64,000 bases of DNA, from NCBI RefSeq assembly GCF_932294415.1, contig NC_065537.1, positions 63,998,290 to 64,062,289 of the forward strand. The letters run 5' to 3'. The DNA is from Quercus robur. Taxonomy: Eukaryota > Streptophyta > Magnoliopsida > Fagales > Fagaceae. Position numbers and translations under genes: made by a program. The notes below the pieces were generated by a model. That model ran no database searches, had not been told where the DNA came from, and saw nothing but the letters and a program-made list of their open reading frames with translations. This document shows, piece by piece, positions 33,216 to 44,727 of this stretch; position 1 is the first letter of the stretch; each line of letters begins with the position of its first letter.

Positions 33216-34180
33216 AAGCATCCATAATAGTAGTGCTAAAAAGCTATTTTTAGCACCACTATATATAAAAAGAGTGTTGCAATAGTGGTGCTAAAGGTAA
33301 AAATTTTACCTTCATTGCTACAGTGCACAACTATATATAGTTGTGCACTGTAGCTGAGAGCTATTTTTATTTTTATTTTTTATTATTCAATTGTCTGTTT
33401 AAAATACTATTTATTTATTTATTCTATTCTATTCTTTTATTATCCCACCCGTCTGAAACTCTCCACATTCAACAAACTCATGAACTCTCAACTTTCTCAA
33501 ACTCTCACCTCTCTGTCTCATCGCCGCCGGGCCGACTCGAACCTCAATGTCACCAACCCACCAAAACTCAATCATTCAAAACAAGGCGAGGCTCCATGAA
33601 CAATCAAAGTGCGTCGCTGCACTTCAACGAGGACTTGCTGTTCGTCGCCGAAGAACCTCTCGAAGACTCGCTAATCATTCTTGTCAAGGACAGTACAAAC
33701 AAAGATCCCCAACTCCTCAACCACATTGTGATTCCGGTGAGTGCGATTGAGAAACAGTTAGATGAGCGCCACGTGGCTTCATCGCCGATCTTCATCTTCA
33801 TCACCGATCTTCATCTTTGTGAGTCAATGGTGGTGTGGCTGTGTTGGTGGTGATTTGTGTGGTGGTTTTTGGCTAATTTGGATTTTTGGCAATGGTTGTG
33901 GGTGGTTGTTCTTGGCTTGCTAGTTGTTGTTGGGTAGTTGTGGGTGGTTATTCTTGGTTGGCAGTGGTTGTGGATTGTGCTATTGATCAGTTTGTGGTGT
34001 TTTTTTTTTGGTAGTGGGATGTATTATTTTATTGTGATGTTTATATTATTTTATTGTATTGAAAACTAAAATAGATCCACTAATATTGGATGTTTTGTGA
34101 AATGAGTAAGTAAAATAGATAAAGTAGATTTTTGTGATGCTAAATAGCTAAAAAAAATAGCTATACTGCTGTAAATGCTC
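33216..34180. mobile_element. Tourist-like element carrying a captured gene fragment
   Basis: The left end AAGCATCCATAATAGTAGTG and the reverse complement of the right end GAGCATTTACAGCAGTATAG are inverted. Both sides are flanked by TAA (33213-33215, 34181-34183), fitting the PIF/Harbinger TSD. Length 965 bp. Subterminal palindromes include a perfect 38-bp one at 33317-33354. The centre is GC-rich and coding-like (see the MCTP fragment), while the ends are AT-rich. No transposase. Inferred to be a gene-capturing ('Pack'-type) non-autonomous element. Confidence 0.75.
33605..33790 (+). pseudogene. captured fragment of an MCTP/QUIRKY-type C2 domain
   Basis: Translation gives LHFNEDLLFVAEEPLEDSL, IILVKDSTNKD, LLNHIVIPVSAIE and LDERHVAS. 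This is the order seen in a C2 domain of plant multiple C2 and transmembrane proteins (FTIP/QUIRKY family), which act at ER-plasma membrane contacts and plasmodesmata. Only about 55 residues are present. The usual following KWFPLE-type block is lost, replaced by repeats of ATCTTCATC. The longer open frame from 33341 has an AT-rich N-terminus from the element itself and is not the native protein. Confidence 0.78.
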
Positions 34181-34189
34181 TAAGTTGTA

Positions 34190-36125
34190 ATTTAGCCAAA
34201 TTTGAATTATCTCATGGAAAATGTCTAGTGTACACATAGTACACACTCTCTAAAAACAAAGGAACTGTCACAGTTTTGAAGTGTGTGTAATCTACCATAC
34301 CCTTCTCTCTAGGGCCACCCATAATTTTGAAATTTTCCTTAATATATATATAATTATTTTAATGTTTTTAAAATTTAGCCTACAAAAATAAGAGCTGACC
34401 CTCTAAATATTTGAATTAGTTTAATGATGCTCTTAAACTAAATAATTGGTCTAATAGTTATAGAAACATAACTTTATTTTTTGCAATTTTATTTTATTTC
34501 ACAAAATGTGCTCTTATATCTGTCAAAATATTTGATAAAGTTTGACACCAAACATATTTGAATTTATATTTTTCAACTCATTATGTGGCATGTGTGTGTG
34601 TGTGGGAGGGGAGGGGAGGTGGTGGGTCTTAATAAATATATTAATGTCGCAACTTGGCCCTTAAACAAAAATTCTAAGCTCCACACCTGCTTCCCTCATA
34701 TGGTAGCAACATGTTCCAAGAGAAGAGAGAGACATGATTCTCGTTGTGCATAAGTGCATTGGCAAATGGCCATACCCACACCTGTTGCGTGGTTCTTGGC
34801 GAGAATTATAGGCTATAAGATTATCTCGGCTTTAATTGTGAAAGGAAAAATTAAAGAAGCTAGGTGTTATTTTTTTATTCGTGGTACATAGAAGTGGAGC
34901 ATGGCAGAAAGAACTTGATTGATAGTTGCAATTCATAAAGAATGTATGATGCACCCATGGCCATGAGGTTTTCACCTGTTGGCCTAACTATTTTTTGATA
35001 ACACACAAACATACAACAACATGCCAACTTCAAAAATGCTAGCGGCAATTAGAGTCACCTGTTGGCCTAACTTTGATTATAAGATGTTTTAGATGTATTC
35101 TTTTTCTTTTGGTATTGAACAGATTTAGAACTTATGTATATAGAAATTCCTTTATTACTTGGTATATAACTAGTTAGAGAGCTTTCGTAATGGCCGGATA
35201 GACATTAGTTAACCAAGCGTGAAAGTAAAAAAAATCACTTATAAAAATTGATGTAATTGGGTCATTGACTCATTGTTTTAGGTGATATTCGTGGATCTTA
35301 GAAGGGAAGGTTTGGGAGAAGTGCGAATTTACCTTTTCTGACCTAGTTATATTTTGTTTAATTAAAATAATTTAGTATATCATTGTCTTTTCTTTCAAAT
35401 ATTTTTATTTGATTATTTAGCTAAAATGATTTAAATAATTTAACTTGATTTAAAAAATTGTATATTCTTCTCAAATCTAAATAAAACATGTGTACATTTT
35501 TTAAGAGAACATGATTTGAATAGAATATGATCTAAAATATGATTTTGGATATAGACTGACATAAGACTACATAACCTTATAGTAGAATTAATGTATAGAC
35601 TGACTATATATACTTTGGACCCAAACTATGGGGGTTATACATTAGCATAAAAACTAGTTACTTTTGTGGTGTATCATGGCCTACACGTGATTCTGAGTCT
35701 AATTACAAGGATCTAGCTTGATCACAGTCATAAAATAATGAAATTTGTTAAGAATATGAAATCTAATATAGTTATTGTTTCAACTCCAACGAAATTCTTT
35801 GAAGTTTTTGAACTCATTGCAAATTACAATTTTGATTGCTCTAGAACACTTTGCAAATTTATATTTTCATTTTAAGTATTTGCATTTCATTTGTCCAAAG
35901 TTCCATTTGAACTGAACAACATTTCTAAACTTATTAAGTTCAATTCTAATATAACAATGTAGGCTCATTTATTTTACTTGTAAATATGCTTTATCTAGTT
36001 AGTTAATTAGGAGTTGGTTATTTATTGAGTTGCAAAACTCAACACCCCCCCCCCCCCCCCACCCCTCTCCCTTTCAAATTCAAATCCTAAGGAATAACAA
36101 GTGTTGTGGCAGGGGTGTGCGCATG
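34190..36125. other. AT-rich spacer
   Basis: No gene recognised. A C run of about 17 lies near 36044-36060 and GT/GGGA repeats near 34591-34625. Confidence 0.5.
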
Positions 36126-36129
36126 AGGA

Positions 36130-36700
36130 GTTCAGGTATATTTTGAAATAAGATTGGGCGTATTTAATCTTTTATCCACTTAAAATTTGGACTTTATTTT
36201 TATTAATGCTATGGAAACTTTGACAATTAAATTATCGGTTATTGGATTTAATTTTACTTACTGATTGTTTGAGGATTCTTTTACTCTTTTTATGTAGACC
36301 TTGCAAGCTTGTTAGGTGAAAAGTTTACAATTGTCATGTATCTAGCCTATTGGTTTAGTTGGGGGCATGACAATAAAATGGTATTAGAGTAAACCTAATA
36401 ATGCTATGTGACTCGGGGGCACTACAAAACAATGTGGGCCCTAATGTGAAAGTCAAGAATTTAAATAGGAGATATTGTGGTACTTCAAATTGTATAGATT
36501 TGATTAGTGTGTGTTGTATGGGCATATGCTGAATCCCATATTGAGTGTTAATTAGGTGAATCTTGAGTTTGTAAGTGATTACGATAAGCCTCAATTGTAG
36601 CCTGACTAAGCCTTTTGGGTTATAAGTGCAAATGTGGCTAGGACTACATACTTAGGTCATTAGAAAACAATTCTAAATCCCTCTCCTTTAAGTGTTACTC
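36130..36700 (+). repeat. LTR/TRIM-like dispersed repeat with primer-binding-like motif (copy 1)
   Basis: Aligns with 44140-44690. Each copy has GACATGACAATAAA-like sequence followed by TGGTATTAGAGTA (36379-36391), one or two bases from the plant initiator-Met tRNA primer site TGGTATCAGAGCA. A purine run GGAGATAT then TGTGGTACTTC follows, as a polypurine tract and LTR start would. LTR limits are not resolved. Confidence 0.45.
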
Positions 36701-36704
36701 TTTG

Positions 36705-37864
36705 TGAGATCTGTTTAGAGTTTTAATTTGAGAGTTTTTTCTTAATCTAAACCATTGACTCCTTGAAACCACAAAGAGTTGGTGTTATTTTTGCCCGAAG
36801 CTTTGGATTGTGGACGGGATTCTTTGGTAAAGGAGATTTGTGTAGAAGGATTCCAGAGGTTCTTGAACCACTACAGTAGGAAGGCAAGTCAGACGTTTGC
36901 AAGGATTACAACTTATAATAGAGATTTTAATTTCAAAGGTTTTGTAAGTAAATTTTTGTAACTCTTATTTCTAATGATTTTTTTTACAGGGTTGGATCTA
37001 TCATAATGGTTTTTCCTTTGTATAGTTTCTTCATTGGTTTTCTACTTTACTTCCTTTTATTCCTTTTATTATTATTGTTTTTGAGTTGGTGACTGATAAT
37101 TGAGGTTTAAATATTATCCATACTATCCGTTTAGAATAATTCATAACTTGGTTAAATTTATCGGCTGCATGACCAAACAGAATTTTTGAATTTGTATCAT
37201 TACTTTTTTAGTGTATGTAATATGTAAGAAACTAAATAAGATTTTTGACATTATATGATCCTCAATGGTCCAATGGCATAGAGTTTGTTTCAATTTTTAT
37301 TTTTATTTTTTGATAACGAGTTTGTTTCAAATATTTTAAGTTACCGCAAAGGTATGTCCATTGCCCACGTATAATCTTCTTCTTTTTTTGGGTTACGTGA
37401 GGGATAACGTAGGCCCTAATGCCATATAAAGGTCATGAAGTCCAGCTTAGTCCCTCTATTAATGTGAACAGTCAACAAATAGCCATGAAACGTGTGTAGG
37501 AAATGGACTCAGTCGCTTACCTCCCACTTGATGCCTATCTCTTTCATTTTCTCCGATGATCACAATGAGAAAGTGATGGAAGATATATATATATATATAT
37601 ATATATATTCCTCTATTTTTCTGTTTTTTAGTTAGAGTAATACTCGACAATTACAAAATATATTGTGAAAATATGTTAGTAATTTAAAACATATGGTTTT
37701 AAACATTTATTATGGCTTCCTTAAAAATGAAAAAATAATAATAAATTAAATTAAATTCTTCCGTCGCACACCCTCCTCCACAAATCTCAATCATGCCATC
37801 TACAAAGATTTAATTATTAAAGTATTCTTGAATAAGTTTGTCATCTACAAAGATATTAATTATC
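36705..37864. other. AT-rich spacer
   Basis: A 60-codon frame at 36779-36961 lacks a known domain and may belong to the preceding retroelement remnant. TA tract near 37584-37609. Confidence 0.45.
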
Positions 37865-37877
37865 AAAAGTCTTCTTG

Positions 37878-38035
37878 AATGACTACCGCATACCTTAGAT
37901 ACGATAGTCACTCCACAAGTCTAAGTGCTTGAAAGGTGTAAGGGGTAAGGTTGGGATTTAAGTCTCTAGGAGAAAGTTTCACATACATATACACTTACAT
38001 TAGATTAAAGTAAAATTTCTATCTTTGTATTAAAA
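37878..38035 (+). mobile_element. tRNA-derived SINE with 13-bp TSD
   Basis: AAAAGTCTTCTTG flanks both sides (37865-37877 and 38036-38048). The body starts with ACCTTAGATACGATAGTCAC (decayed A box) and has GGGATTTAAGTCTC (decayed B box, normally GGTTCAAGTC). It ends in an A-rich tail. Length 158 bp. It lies about 40 bp upstream of the TATA box of the C2-like gene. Confidence 0.88.
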
Positions 38036-38075
38036 AAAAGTCTTCTTGGACGCTATCTCTGTTTGCTTGGGCTTC

Positions 38076-38083
38076 TATATAAG
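38076..38083 (+). promoter_or_regulatory. TATA box of the truncated C2-like gene
   Basis: TATATAAG about 106-113 bp upstream of the ATG at 38189, a normal plant spacing for a short leader. Confidence 0.55.
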
Positions 38084-38188
38084 TAGATGAAGAGTGATGC
38101 TACATAAGCCACCTTATATTGCCAAGCCTAACATAATAGAATACACATTAACTCACATCCATACTCGTCTCTCCAAAGTCCACCCAAT

Positions 38189-38548
38189 ATGAGTTACGAG
38201 CCTTTAGAGCTTGTAATTCAGTCCGCTCAGGGATTGAAGCACGTAAATCATGTCAAAAAAATGAAACCTTATGCCGTCGTTTTCATTCACGACCAAAACA
38301 ATATCCTCCATTTCTCCGAGAGAAAAACATCGGTTGTCTCAGAAGGGTTAAGCTCGGGGCTAATGGAGCACCCACCTACTGATCCGAATGTGAAGCAGAG
38401 GCCTAAAAGAGGTGTTAATGGCTTCGCACGTCCATTTTTTGAGGGGTTGGGTGAAGGGTTAAGCTCGGGGCTAATGGGTGTGTTGGGCACGGTGTTTTTC
38501 TATGATGATGACACGCCTGATGATGATAATGAATATGAATATTCTTGA
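38189..38548 (+). pseudogene. truncated C2-like gene (relative of 26245)
   Basis: 119 residues, uninterrupted. Residues 6-48 (LELVIQSAQGLKHVNHVKKM, then KPYAVVFI) match the N-terminus of the C2 protein at 26245. After that, the rest of the C2 domain is missing. The tail contains two GLSSGLM blocks, from an internal duplication of GGTTAAGCTCGGGGCTAATG, then an acidic end (DDDTPDDDNEYEYS). Half a C2 domain cannot fold as known family members do, so I call it a degenerate paralogue; a translated small peptide is not excluded. Confidence 0.7.
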
Positions 38549-38559
38549 AACTGGGTGTG

Positions 38560-39590
38560 ATCAACAGGTCAAGGAATTATAGGAACCGAAAGGGTTATAT
38601 GATATCTAGGTGATAATGCACCTGAAAAGATATGTATTGGAAAGTGCGTTAATTAGCCTTTCTGCTTTGGTGGTTTGTGCTGTTCAAATTAGTGTTTTAT
38701 TAGTTTGCTACCTAGGCGTTAGACAACATTTGTATACTCATTAGGGTTTAGGACAATGATATTTAAGGTCTCTATAATCTTTTATATATATTTAATCCGT
38801 CCAATAAAATGATACCTCGTGGAATAATGAAAATGATGCAAAATAATGAAAAATGACGTGACATTATTTTATTTAACGAACTAAACATGTGTATCAAGCT
38901 TATATGACACTAAACAGAAAATATAAACGGAAAGACTGCTTATGCAAACTAAATATAACTTCAAGGATAAATTGTGTAAGTTCAAATGAGAGCTAGGAAC
39001 CAGGTGAAAAGCTGGGTCGTGTGGGAGTGATTAATTAGTATTCAAACAAGTTATGTCAAATTTTAAATTTTCAATTGAAAATAGAACCCCCCACCCCCCC
39101 TCCCCTCCCCCCCCAAGTTTTGGCCAAAAGAAAAAGAAAAGAAGAAAGAGGTATATGAGAGCGTAAAAAGCTTACCATCATAAAGATTAAAGAGATAATG
39201 GGTAAATTATACTCATGATTCTTAAAGTTTGGGATAGGTTTAATTTTGGTCATTTAAATTTAAATTTAAAAAAATGATTTGATCCATGAAATTTCAAAAT
39301 GAGAACAGTTTCGTCCTTTCATCTTAGGAGTTAGTTTGATTTTGGTCTCTCAAACATTTGATTTATTTGATTTTGTTCCCTTAACTATGTTTTTAAATAC
39401 GAGTAATTATTCAGTATTCTAAGAACAACAATTTTTCCATTACATAAAAGTGCTTTTTGTTAATTAAATTTATAGTGAGAACTACAATTGGAGTGAGAGG
39501 AGGGGGCATTTCTTTCAAAGAGCACAGGATAATTTTCTCATATGTTGTTTGATTGATTTGATCCCTAAAACATGAGGCATCGTAGCATCC
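38560..39590. other. AT-rich spacer
   Basis: No coding. 39205-39400 has GGGTAAATTATAC and repeated TTTGATTTTGGTC blocks typical of the ends of plant DNA repeats, but no clean partner was found. Confidence 0.4.
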
Positions 39591-39595
39591 ATTTA

Positions 39596-39984
39596 GAGCA
39601 CTAGTAGCAGATTACCTAAAATAGTGTAAGGGATGAACATAATTAACCCAAAAAAAACCCAAAATCTACATACATAAGCTTACCCATTTCCCTCCTAAGA
39701 TGGGTTTTAGCAATATTTTCTCCTTATCTTTAGGGAACATTATTCATTCCCTAAACATTTGTTTATAATTTTTGTGCCTTTGTAACTGTGATAAACTAAA
39801 GTAGGTGTTTTGAAAAGTAAGGGGAATACTTAAAAATGAATGAAGAAATAATATTTAAATAAAATAGGGTTTAGAATAAGGAATCAAATGTGGGTGAAAA
39901 GAAAAGTGTTTAGCTAAAATAGGGGGAAAAAAGGTTTCTATCTTAAAATATGGAGAAAATTTTAAGTAATTTGCTACCAATGTT
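39596..39984. mobile_element. TIR element of the GAGCA-end type
   Basis: Left end GAGCACTAGTAGCAGATTAC and reverse complement of the right end AAACATTGGTAGCAAATTAC, both continuing with TAAAAT. TSD probably TTA on the left, decayed on the right. About 390 bp, non-coding. The end pattern resembles the elements at 33216 and 47064. Confidence 0.6.
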
Positions 39985-40099
39985 TAGTAGTGTAAACAGA
40001 AAATAGATGGAGATTTTTCCATTCTCTAAATTCAGGGGACCAATTACAGACATTTTAAATTTAAAGGATCAAATTGAAATTGCATTCATAGATAATATA

Positions 40100-40950
40100 T
40101 ATATATATATATATGATTTAACCAAAAATTTAATTGATTGATGCTAAGATCAACACAAATAGTTGTGGTAGAGTAAGAAGAAACATGTGTGTGTGTGTGT
40201 TATGCTTTTATGCACCTGCCTGTGATGTGGGGTACAATAGAAACATAAGATAAGATGTAGATTTCAATTAGTTTAATTAATAAAGTTTTTTATTTTCAAA
40301 TAAGAGATATTAGTTCAAATCTCAACTACACAAAAAACAAAGTAGTATCTTGGCTTGATGAACAATAATCATAGAACAAAAGTCATAGATATGGTTGTCC
40401 ACATGTTAATTTTGTGCCCAATCCAAACTTGACTCGATCACTTCGAGTCCCCAGAACGGCACCCATTGCCGACTAGGAAGAAGCTTCAATTTGCATGAAT
40501 TGGGTCTTTCGGGTGTTGGTCGAAGTCGGTTAATGGCAGGGAAAGTAGATTTGGCAAAAATATTGCGGATCTATTGAGATCTCAAGATTCTCAATGAGGT
40601 CTTGTCAGATTCGTTGGGGTCTCGATGAGATCTCATCAAATCTGGACCAAATCTAATCGAAGAAAACCTAATACTAGCAGAGAAACACACATATTGGGGG
40701 AGAACAACGCACGACTTGTGATGGTGGAGATTGGTCAGATCTGTTGGAATCAAGTTTTCATGCAACGAGTAGCCAACCAACCCATCGAAATCAATTTCTA
40801 AGGGCGAGGACCTACCACCAACGGTGTCATCAAATCTGATCGGCTGGGACGGGTGGGTTGGTTCCACAGGGTGCTAGGACAACCCTAGTCATAGATTCAA
40901 ATCCATGCATATTTATTATAAAAAAAAAAAATTAAAATTTTTCTAAAATA
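40100..40950. other. unassigned repeat-like DNA
   Basis: TA and GT microsatellites near 40096 and 40188. 40440-40880 is richer in G and C and has repeated GATCTCA/GATTCTCAA blocks with an open minus frame at 40571-40867. No domain recognised; probably transposon-derived. Confidence 0.4.
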
Positions 40951-40954
40951 ATAG

Positions 40955-41405
40955 AAAAATAAGGTATCACTAAGCACTAACAAATGCCTTAGTTGATTAC
41001 ATAATCGTGGTGAAACTCATTAAAAATTGTAGATGCGTAAGTACGTAACAATCATAGGTAGTTATAAAGCCATGATTATGTATTGGAAAAAACTAATCTG
41101 CTTACCACTAAACGACGTTGACAAACTGGCCCATAATATCATTCTCTTTGGATAGGGTTTGGCTTCATGTCAAATTAAATTATTGCTGCATGTTTTGCAT
41201 TCTACCTAAAGAAATTGTTGGTATCTTAACATGACATCCTCGCCAATGTCATCACGATATGGGGAAAAAGATTTTGCATTTTGTTGTATCTATTAAAGCC
41301 ACCGAAACAGCCAAACAGGGGACACTCTTGTCAAAAAAAAAAAAAAAAATCAGAATATATATTTCCAAATCTACACAATGAGCTCATTTGAAATGTTATT
41401 GAACT
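40955..41405. repeat. paralogous segment, empty copy (partner 14283-15465)
   Basis: Colinear with 14283-15465 but lacking both MITEs. The uninterrupted junctions are near 41070 (TATAAAGCCATGATTA) and 41118 (GACGTTGACAAACTGG). Confidence 0.8.
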
Positions 41406-41409
41406 TGCT

Positions 41410-41914
41410 TCTCAAAGAAAAAAAAAATGTTATTGAATTTGATTCCACGTCCTTTCGGACAGTTTAGGCTAAAATCAATGACTTTAATCATGCGTAAAAT
41501 AAATAAAAAATATAAAAAAATCAATCAAAATTATTGAAGCAAGAGAGATACCAAAAACCTATGATCATGATAACGACAGCCACAAGATGATGATAATGAT
41601 AATATAATAATATCAACTTTTGACTTGTCCACTATATAGAATAAAAGAAAGGCCTAGCTCAAATCAAATTGGTTGACGTTTACCGGCAATTACCGCAACC
41701 CTTTTAGGATACAACTTGTAGTCCTAATCATAATAAGCTACTCCATGATGTTAAAATTTAAATAATAAAAGCAACACAATAATTTCTCGAGTGTGCTCAT
41801 GGTTATCCTGATTCCTTACTTGGAAGGTGACTTTCTCCTTATTATCCTGATTCTATACTAATAATAATAATAATAATCAAATCATGGTTTTAGGATACTT
41901 GTTAATAACCTTAG
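41410..41914. other. AT-rich spacer
   Basis: No gene or element recognised. Confidence 0.5.
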
Positions 41915-42105
41915 CGAGTGTGGTATAGCGATAGGAAGCTCTTAAAATTGAAAAGACCCACCATTTCAAACCAAGTGTTAAGAGGTCGTGTGTTCAAGTA
42001 CTAGTATTGAATCATACTTCATAATATGCAAAAATCGTAGTAATGAGGATGAGTAGTGGCACGCCATGCTATGCACTAATGGTGCCAATTAGGTTTACCA
42101 AAACA
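41915..42105 (+). mobile_element. SINE-like sequence
   Basis: GTGTGGTATAGCGATAGGAAG resembles a pol III A box context and GTGTGTTCAAGTACTAG, 60-70 bp further on, a B box. No TSD or tail is clear. Confidence 0.45.
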
Positions 42106-42599
42106 TTCAAATAACAATGTACCATGAGATGTAGGACAATGATTAAACATGCGAACCTCCTTTTTCTTTTTGTAAATAAAAAATTGTATTAATTTGTTAA
42201 TAAATTATTTTATGAAAGTTTTGATACAATTTTTTATAGGAAATATAAGAAATTGTAAAAAAATTTAGTTGTTTTTTCTTTTCCCATAATTTTTTTTAAA
42301 AGTATATTATAAACAAATTCTCTTAGAGCATTTATTAAAAAAATTCATAATTCAAATTTATTATAATAACAACGTATTAGTGCTTGATTAAAACCCTAAT
42401 AACCGCCGACAAATATTGGCCGCAGAATTGGGAACCATAAAAGATTAGGTGAACCACCTTGAGGATTAGTCATTCGTGTCATTATTAACACATTCATATG
42501 ACTAAGATCATTGGATGGTCTATGCCTCTATGGTCATGGTAATTCAACATTCATTAATTACATCCCGTGTCATAGATTTGTCATAGACTATTATAAATA

Positions 42600-42798
42600 G
42601 AGTAATGTTACAGATATAAACTATTTAAAAATATTTTTACAAATTGTTAATCTGGTTTTTTAGCATTTTTAAAATACTAATTAGTAAGAAAAAAAAAATA
42701 TGATATTAGTTATGGGCCCATATTAGAACTAGTAAGAATTTATCATATCAATAGTTTATAAAAATATTATAAAATAGTTTGTAGTTGTAGCATTACTC
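42600..42798. mobile_element. Mutator-like MITE, 9-bp TSD TTATAAATA
   Basis: GAGTAATGTTACAGATATAA at the left and, as reverse complement of the right end, GAGTAATGCTACAACTACAA, with ~55 bp of inverted similarity. TTATAAATA at 42591-42599 and 42799-42807 is a perfect 9-bp TSD. 199 bp, non-coding. Confidence 0.92.
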
Positions 42799-42809
42799 TT
42801 ATAAATAGT

Positions 42810-43437
42810 TGTTTGTCTCAAAATTGGGTCATAAGTGATTTTTTTTTTACTTTTTACTGACTCTAGGCCAATCTTAAGATAGACATTTATAAATTGGATA
42901 GCGATATTGAATATTGATGCTAACGTTGATGATTATGTTGTAGATAATTTGGTGTAAGGACTGTAAAGAAGTGCGTATATAATAAGCAATAAGGAAGGAT
43001 GCAAATAAAATTTTGCAAGATAACATACTTGAACTTGTAGCAATTAGTATAAGAGTTCATTTTTAAAGTCAATGATAATGGGATCCACTTAGAAAAGAAA
43101 ATAAAGAAAAATATGCGTATATTTTTAATATTTGTAAATATCAACATATAATGTAATTGATTAATGATAATACGATCTTGTGATTTTTTCCCTTTTTTTT
43201 TTTTTTTTTTTTTTTTTGTTGAAGTGAAGTGACATTTTCACTAAATTGGTTTTTTTCTTTTCTTTTCATAGATGTTATATGATTTGAAATTTATATCATC
43301 TATTTTATGATAATTGATCCATACCATTAGATTAAGACATTAATAGATTTCTTTTTTATGATCATAAAATTCTTATTGAGATTATTTATTCGATATAAAA
43401 AGTTTTTACTAATTTTATTAACCAAAAAACATTTCTT
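42810..43437. other. AT-rich spacer
   Basis: T run near 43192-43217; no coding. Confidence 0.5.
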
Positions 43438-43438
43438 G

Positions 43439-43534
43439 ATGTTTGGTGTTGACCCATCTGGTGTTGACCCGTCTGGTGTTGACTCCTGTGCTGCTTACTC
43501 GTATGATGATGCTAATGATGAAGAAGCATACTGA
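43439..43534 (+). pseudogene. remnant tail of a third C2-like paralogue
   Basis: A 31-residue frame with three GVDPS/GVDS repeats and an acidic end (YDDANDEEAY) before the stop. The downstream GGAAAGTG...TGGTGGTT sequence matches the 3' flank of the gene at 38189 (GGAAAGTGCGTTAATTAGCC region). The C2 domain itself is not found upstream. Confidence 0.5.
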
Positions 43535-43539
43535 AGCAT

Positions 43540-44135
43540 CAATAAGTTTGGGATCTGAAGGGAATATATATTGGAAAGTGGATTGTCCTTTGTTATGTGG
43601 TGGTTGATTTGCTATTTAATTTCATGTTGTGATAGCTAGTCATTCTTATAGAAGGGAATGACTAATGCACACAGCTAAGCATACATAGAGCAATCACAGT
43701 TGTATTTTACAAGGGAACTCCCAACATTAATTAGTCACATTTTCAAAGTCGTAATTTAAAGTCACAAGTTCCTTTGTAAATTGTATTTTGCATGTACTAT
43801 ATATATGCATACTAAAATGTGTGTAATAGACTCTACCCTTTCTTAAAACATTTTGTAGTAAGCAAGTCATTGCAGGGTGTTCCTAATGTAATGAACTAGT
43901 ATGTCTCTAGCTGCGTGTGACTCTATTTATATAAACTATCAATTATCTTAATGTTACACTACGTGTATTAGTCTTTCTATTGTTTGTTTTCTTTTGGGGA
44001 TACTTTTAGTTGTTTTGCTCACCATTTATTAATTCTAAGAAATGTACCCTTTGTAGTTTCATTCGGTTCAGTTGTTTTAATAATCTCTAAACTAATCTTC
44101 AGAGACGTTAGTTCCATTTTTTAAAGTGTTTCCTA
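43540..44135. other. spacer
   Basis: Probably 3' flank of the C2 remnant; nothing else recognised. Confidence 0.4.
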
Positions 44136-44139
44136 GGAA

Positions 44140-44690
44140 ATAGTAAGTATTCAGGAATCTTTTAAAATAAGATTGAATGTATTTAGTAATTTTTTATTAT
44201 TTAGTTTTTTATGCACATGGAATTTGGAATTTATTTTGATTGATGCATGTTTTGGGGACTTTGACAATTAAATTATTGATGATAGTTGGATTTGATTTTA
44301 CCTACTGATTATTTAAGGATAGTTTTGCTTTTTATGTAGTCATTGTGCAATTGTTAGGTAAAAACTTTGCAAGTGTGCAACTGTTGTCACATGTCTCACC
44401 TATTGGTTCAGTTGGGGACATGACAATAAATGGTATTAGAGTAAAATTAATTATGTCATATGGCTTAGGAGCACTACAACACAACATAGACCCTGACAAA
44501 TACGTTGGCAATTAAGATGGGTGAGATTTTAATACCCCAAATTGTATAAATTTGATTAAATTTGATTGTTTAAGTCTATGTTGTATAAACATATGATGAG
44601 ACCCATAGTGAATGTTTACCAGATTAAACCCTAATTATACTTTGACTGGTCCTTTTGGGATGTAAGTATAGATGTAGCTACAGCTACATC
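44140..44690 (+). repeat. LTR/TRIM-like dispersed repeat (copy 2)
   Basis: Partner of 36130-36700. TGGTATTAGAGTA at 44431-44443, AAATTGTATAAATTTGATTA after a purine-rich stretch, and CCTTTTGGGATGTAAGTA near its end all match in order. Confidence 0.5.
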
Positions 44691-44727
44691 TATCCAAAAT
44701 GAAAATTGTGATTTTATAGGGGGGGGT

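Noticed and set aside
33341..33604. Hydrophobic N-terminus joined in frame to the MCTP fragment, looking like a signal peptide
   Set aside because: It is the AT-rich end of the transposable element (runs of TTTATT), not a native exon.
36044..36060. C run taken as a polypurine tract on the minus strand
   Set aside because: No LTR ends beside it; simple homopolymer.
41915..42105. Possible tRNA gene from A- and B-box-like motifs
   Set aside because: No cloverleaf stems or acceptor end; better read as a SINE-like remnant.
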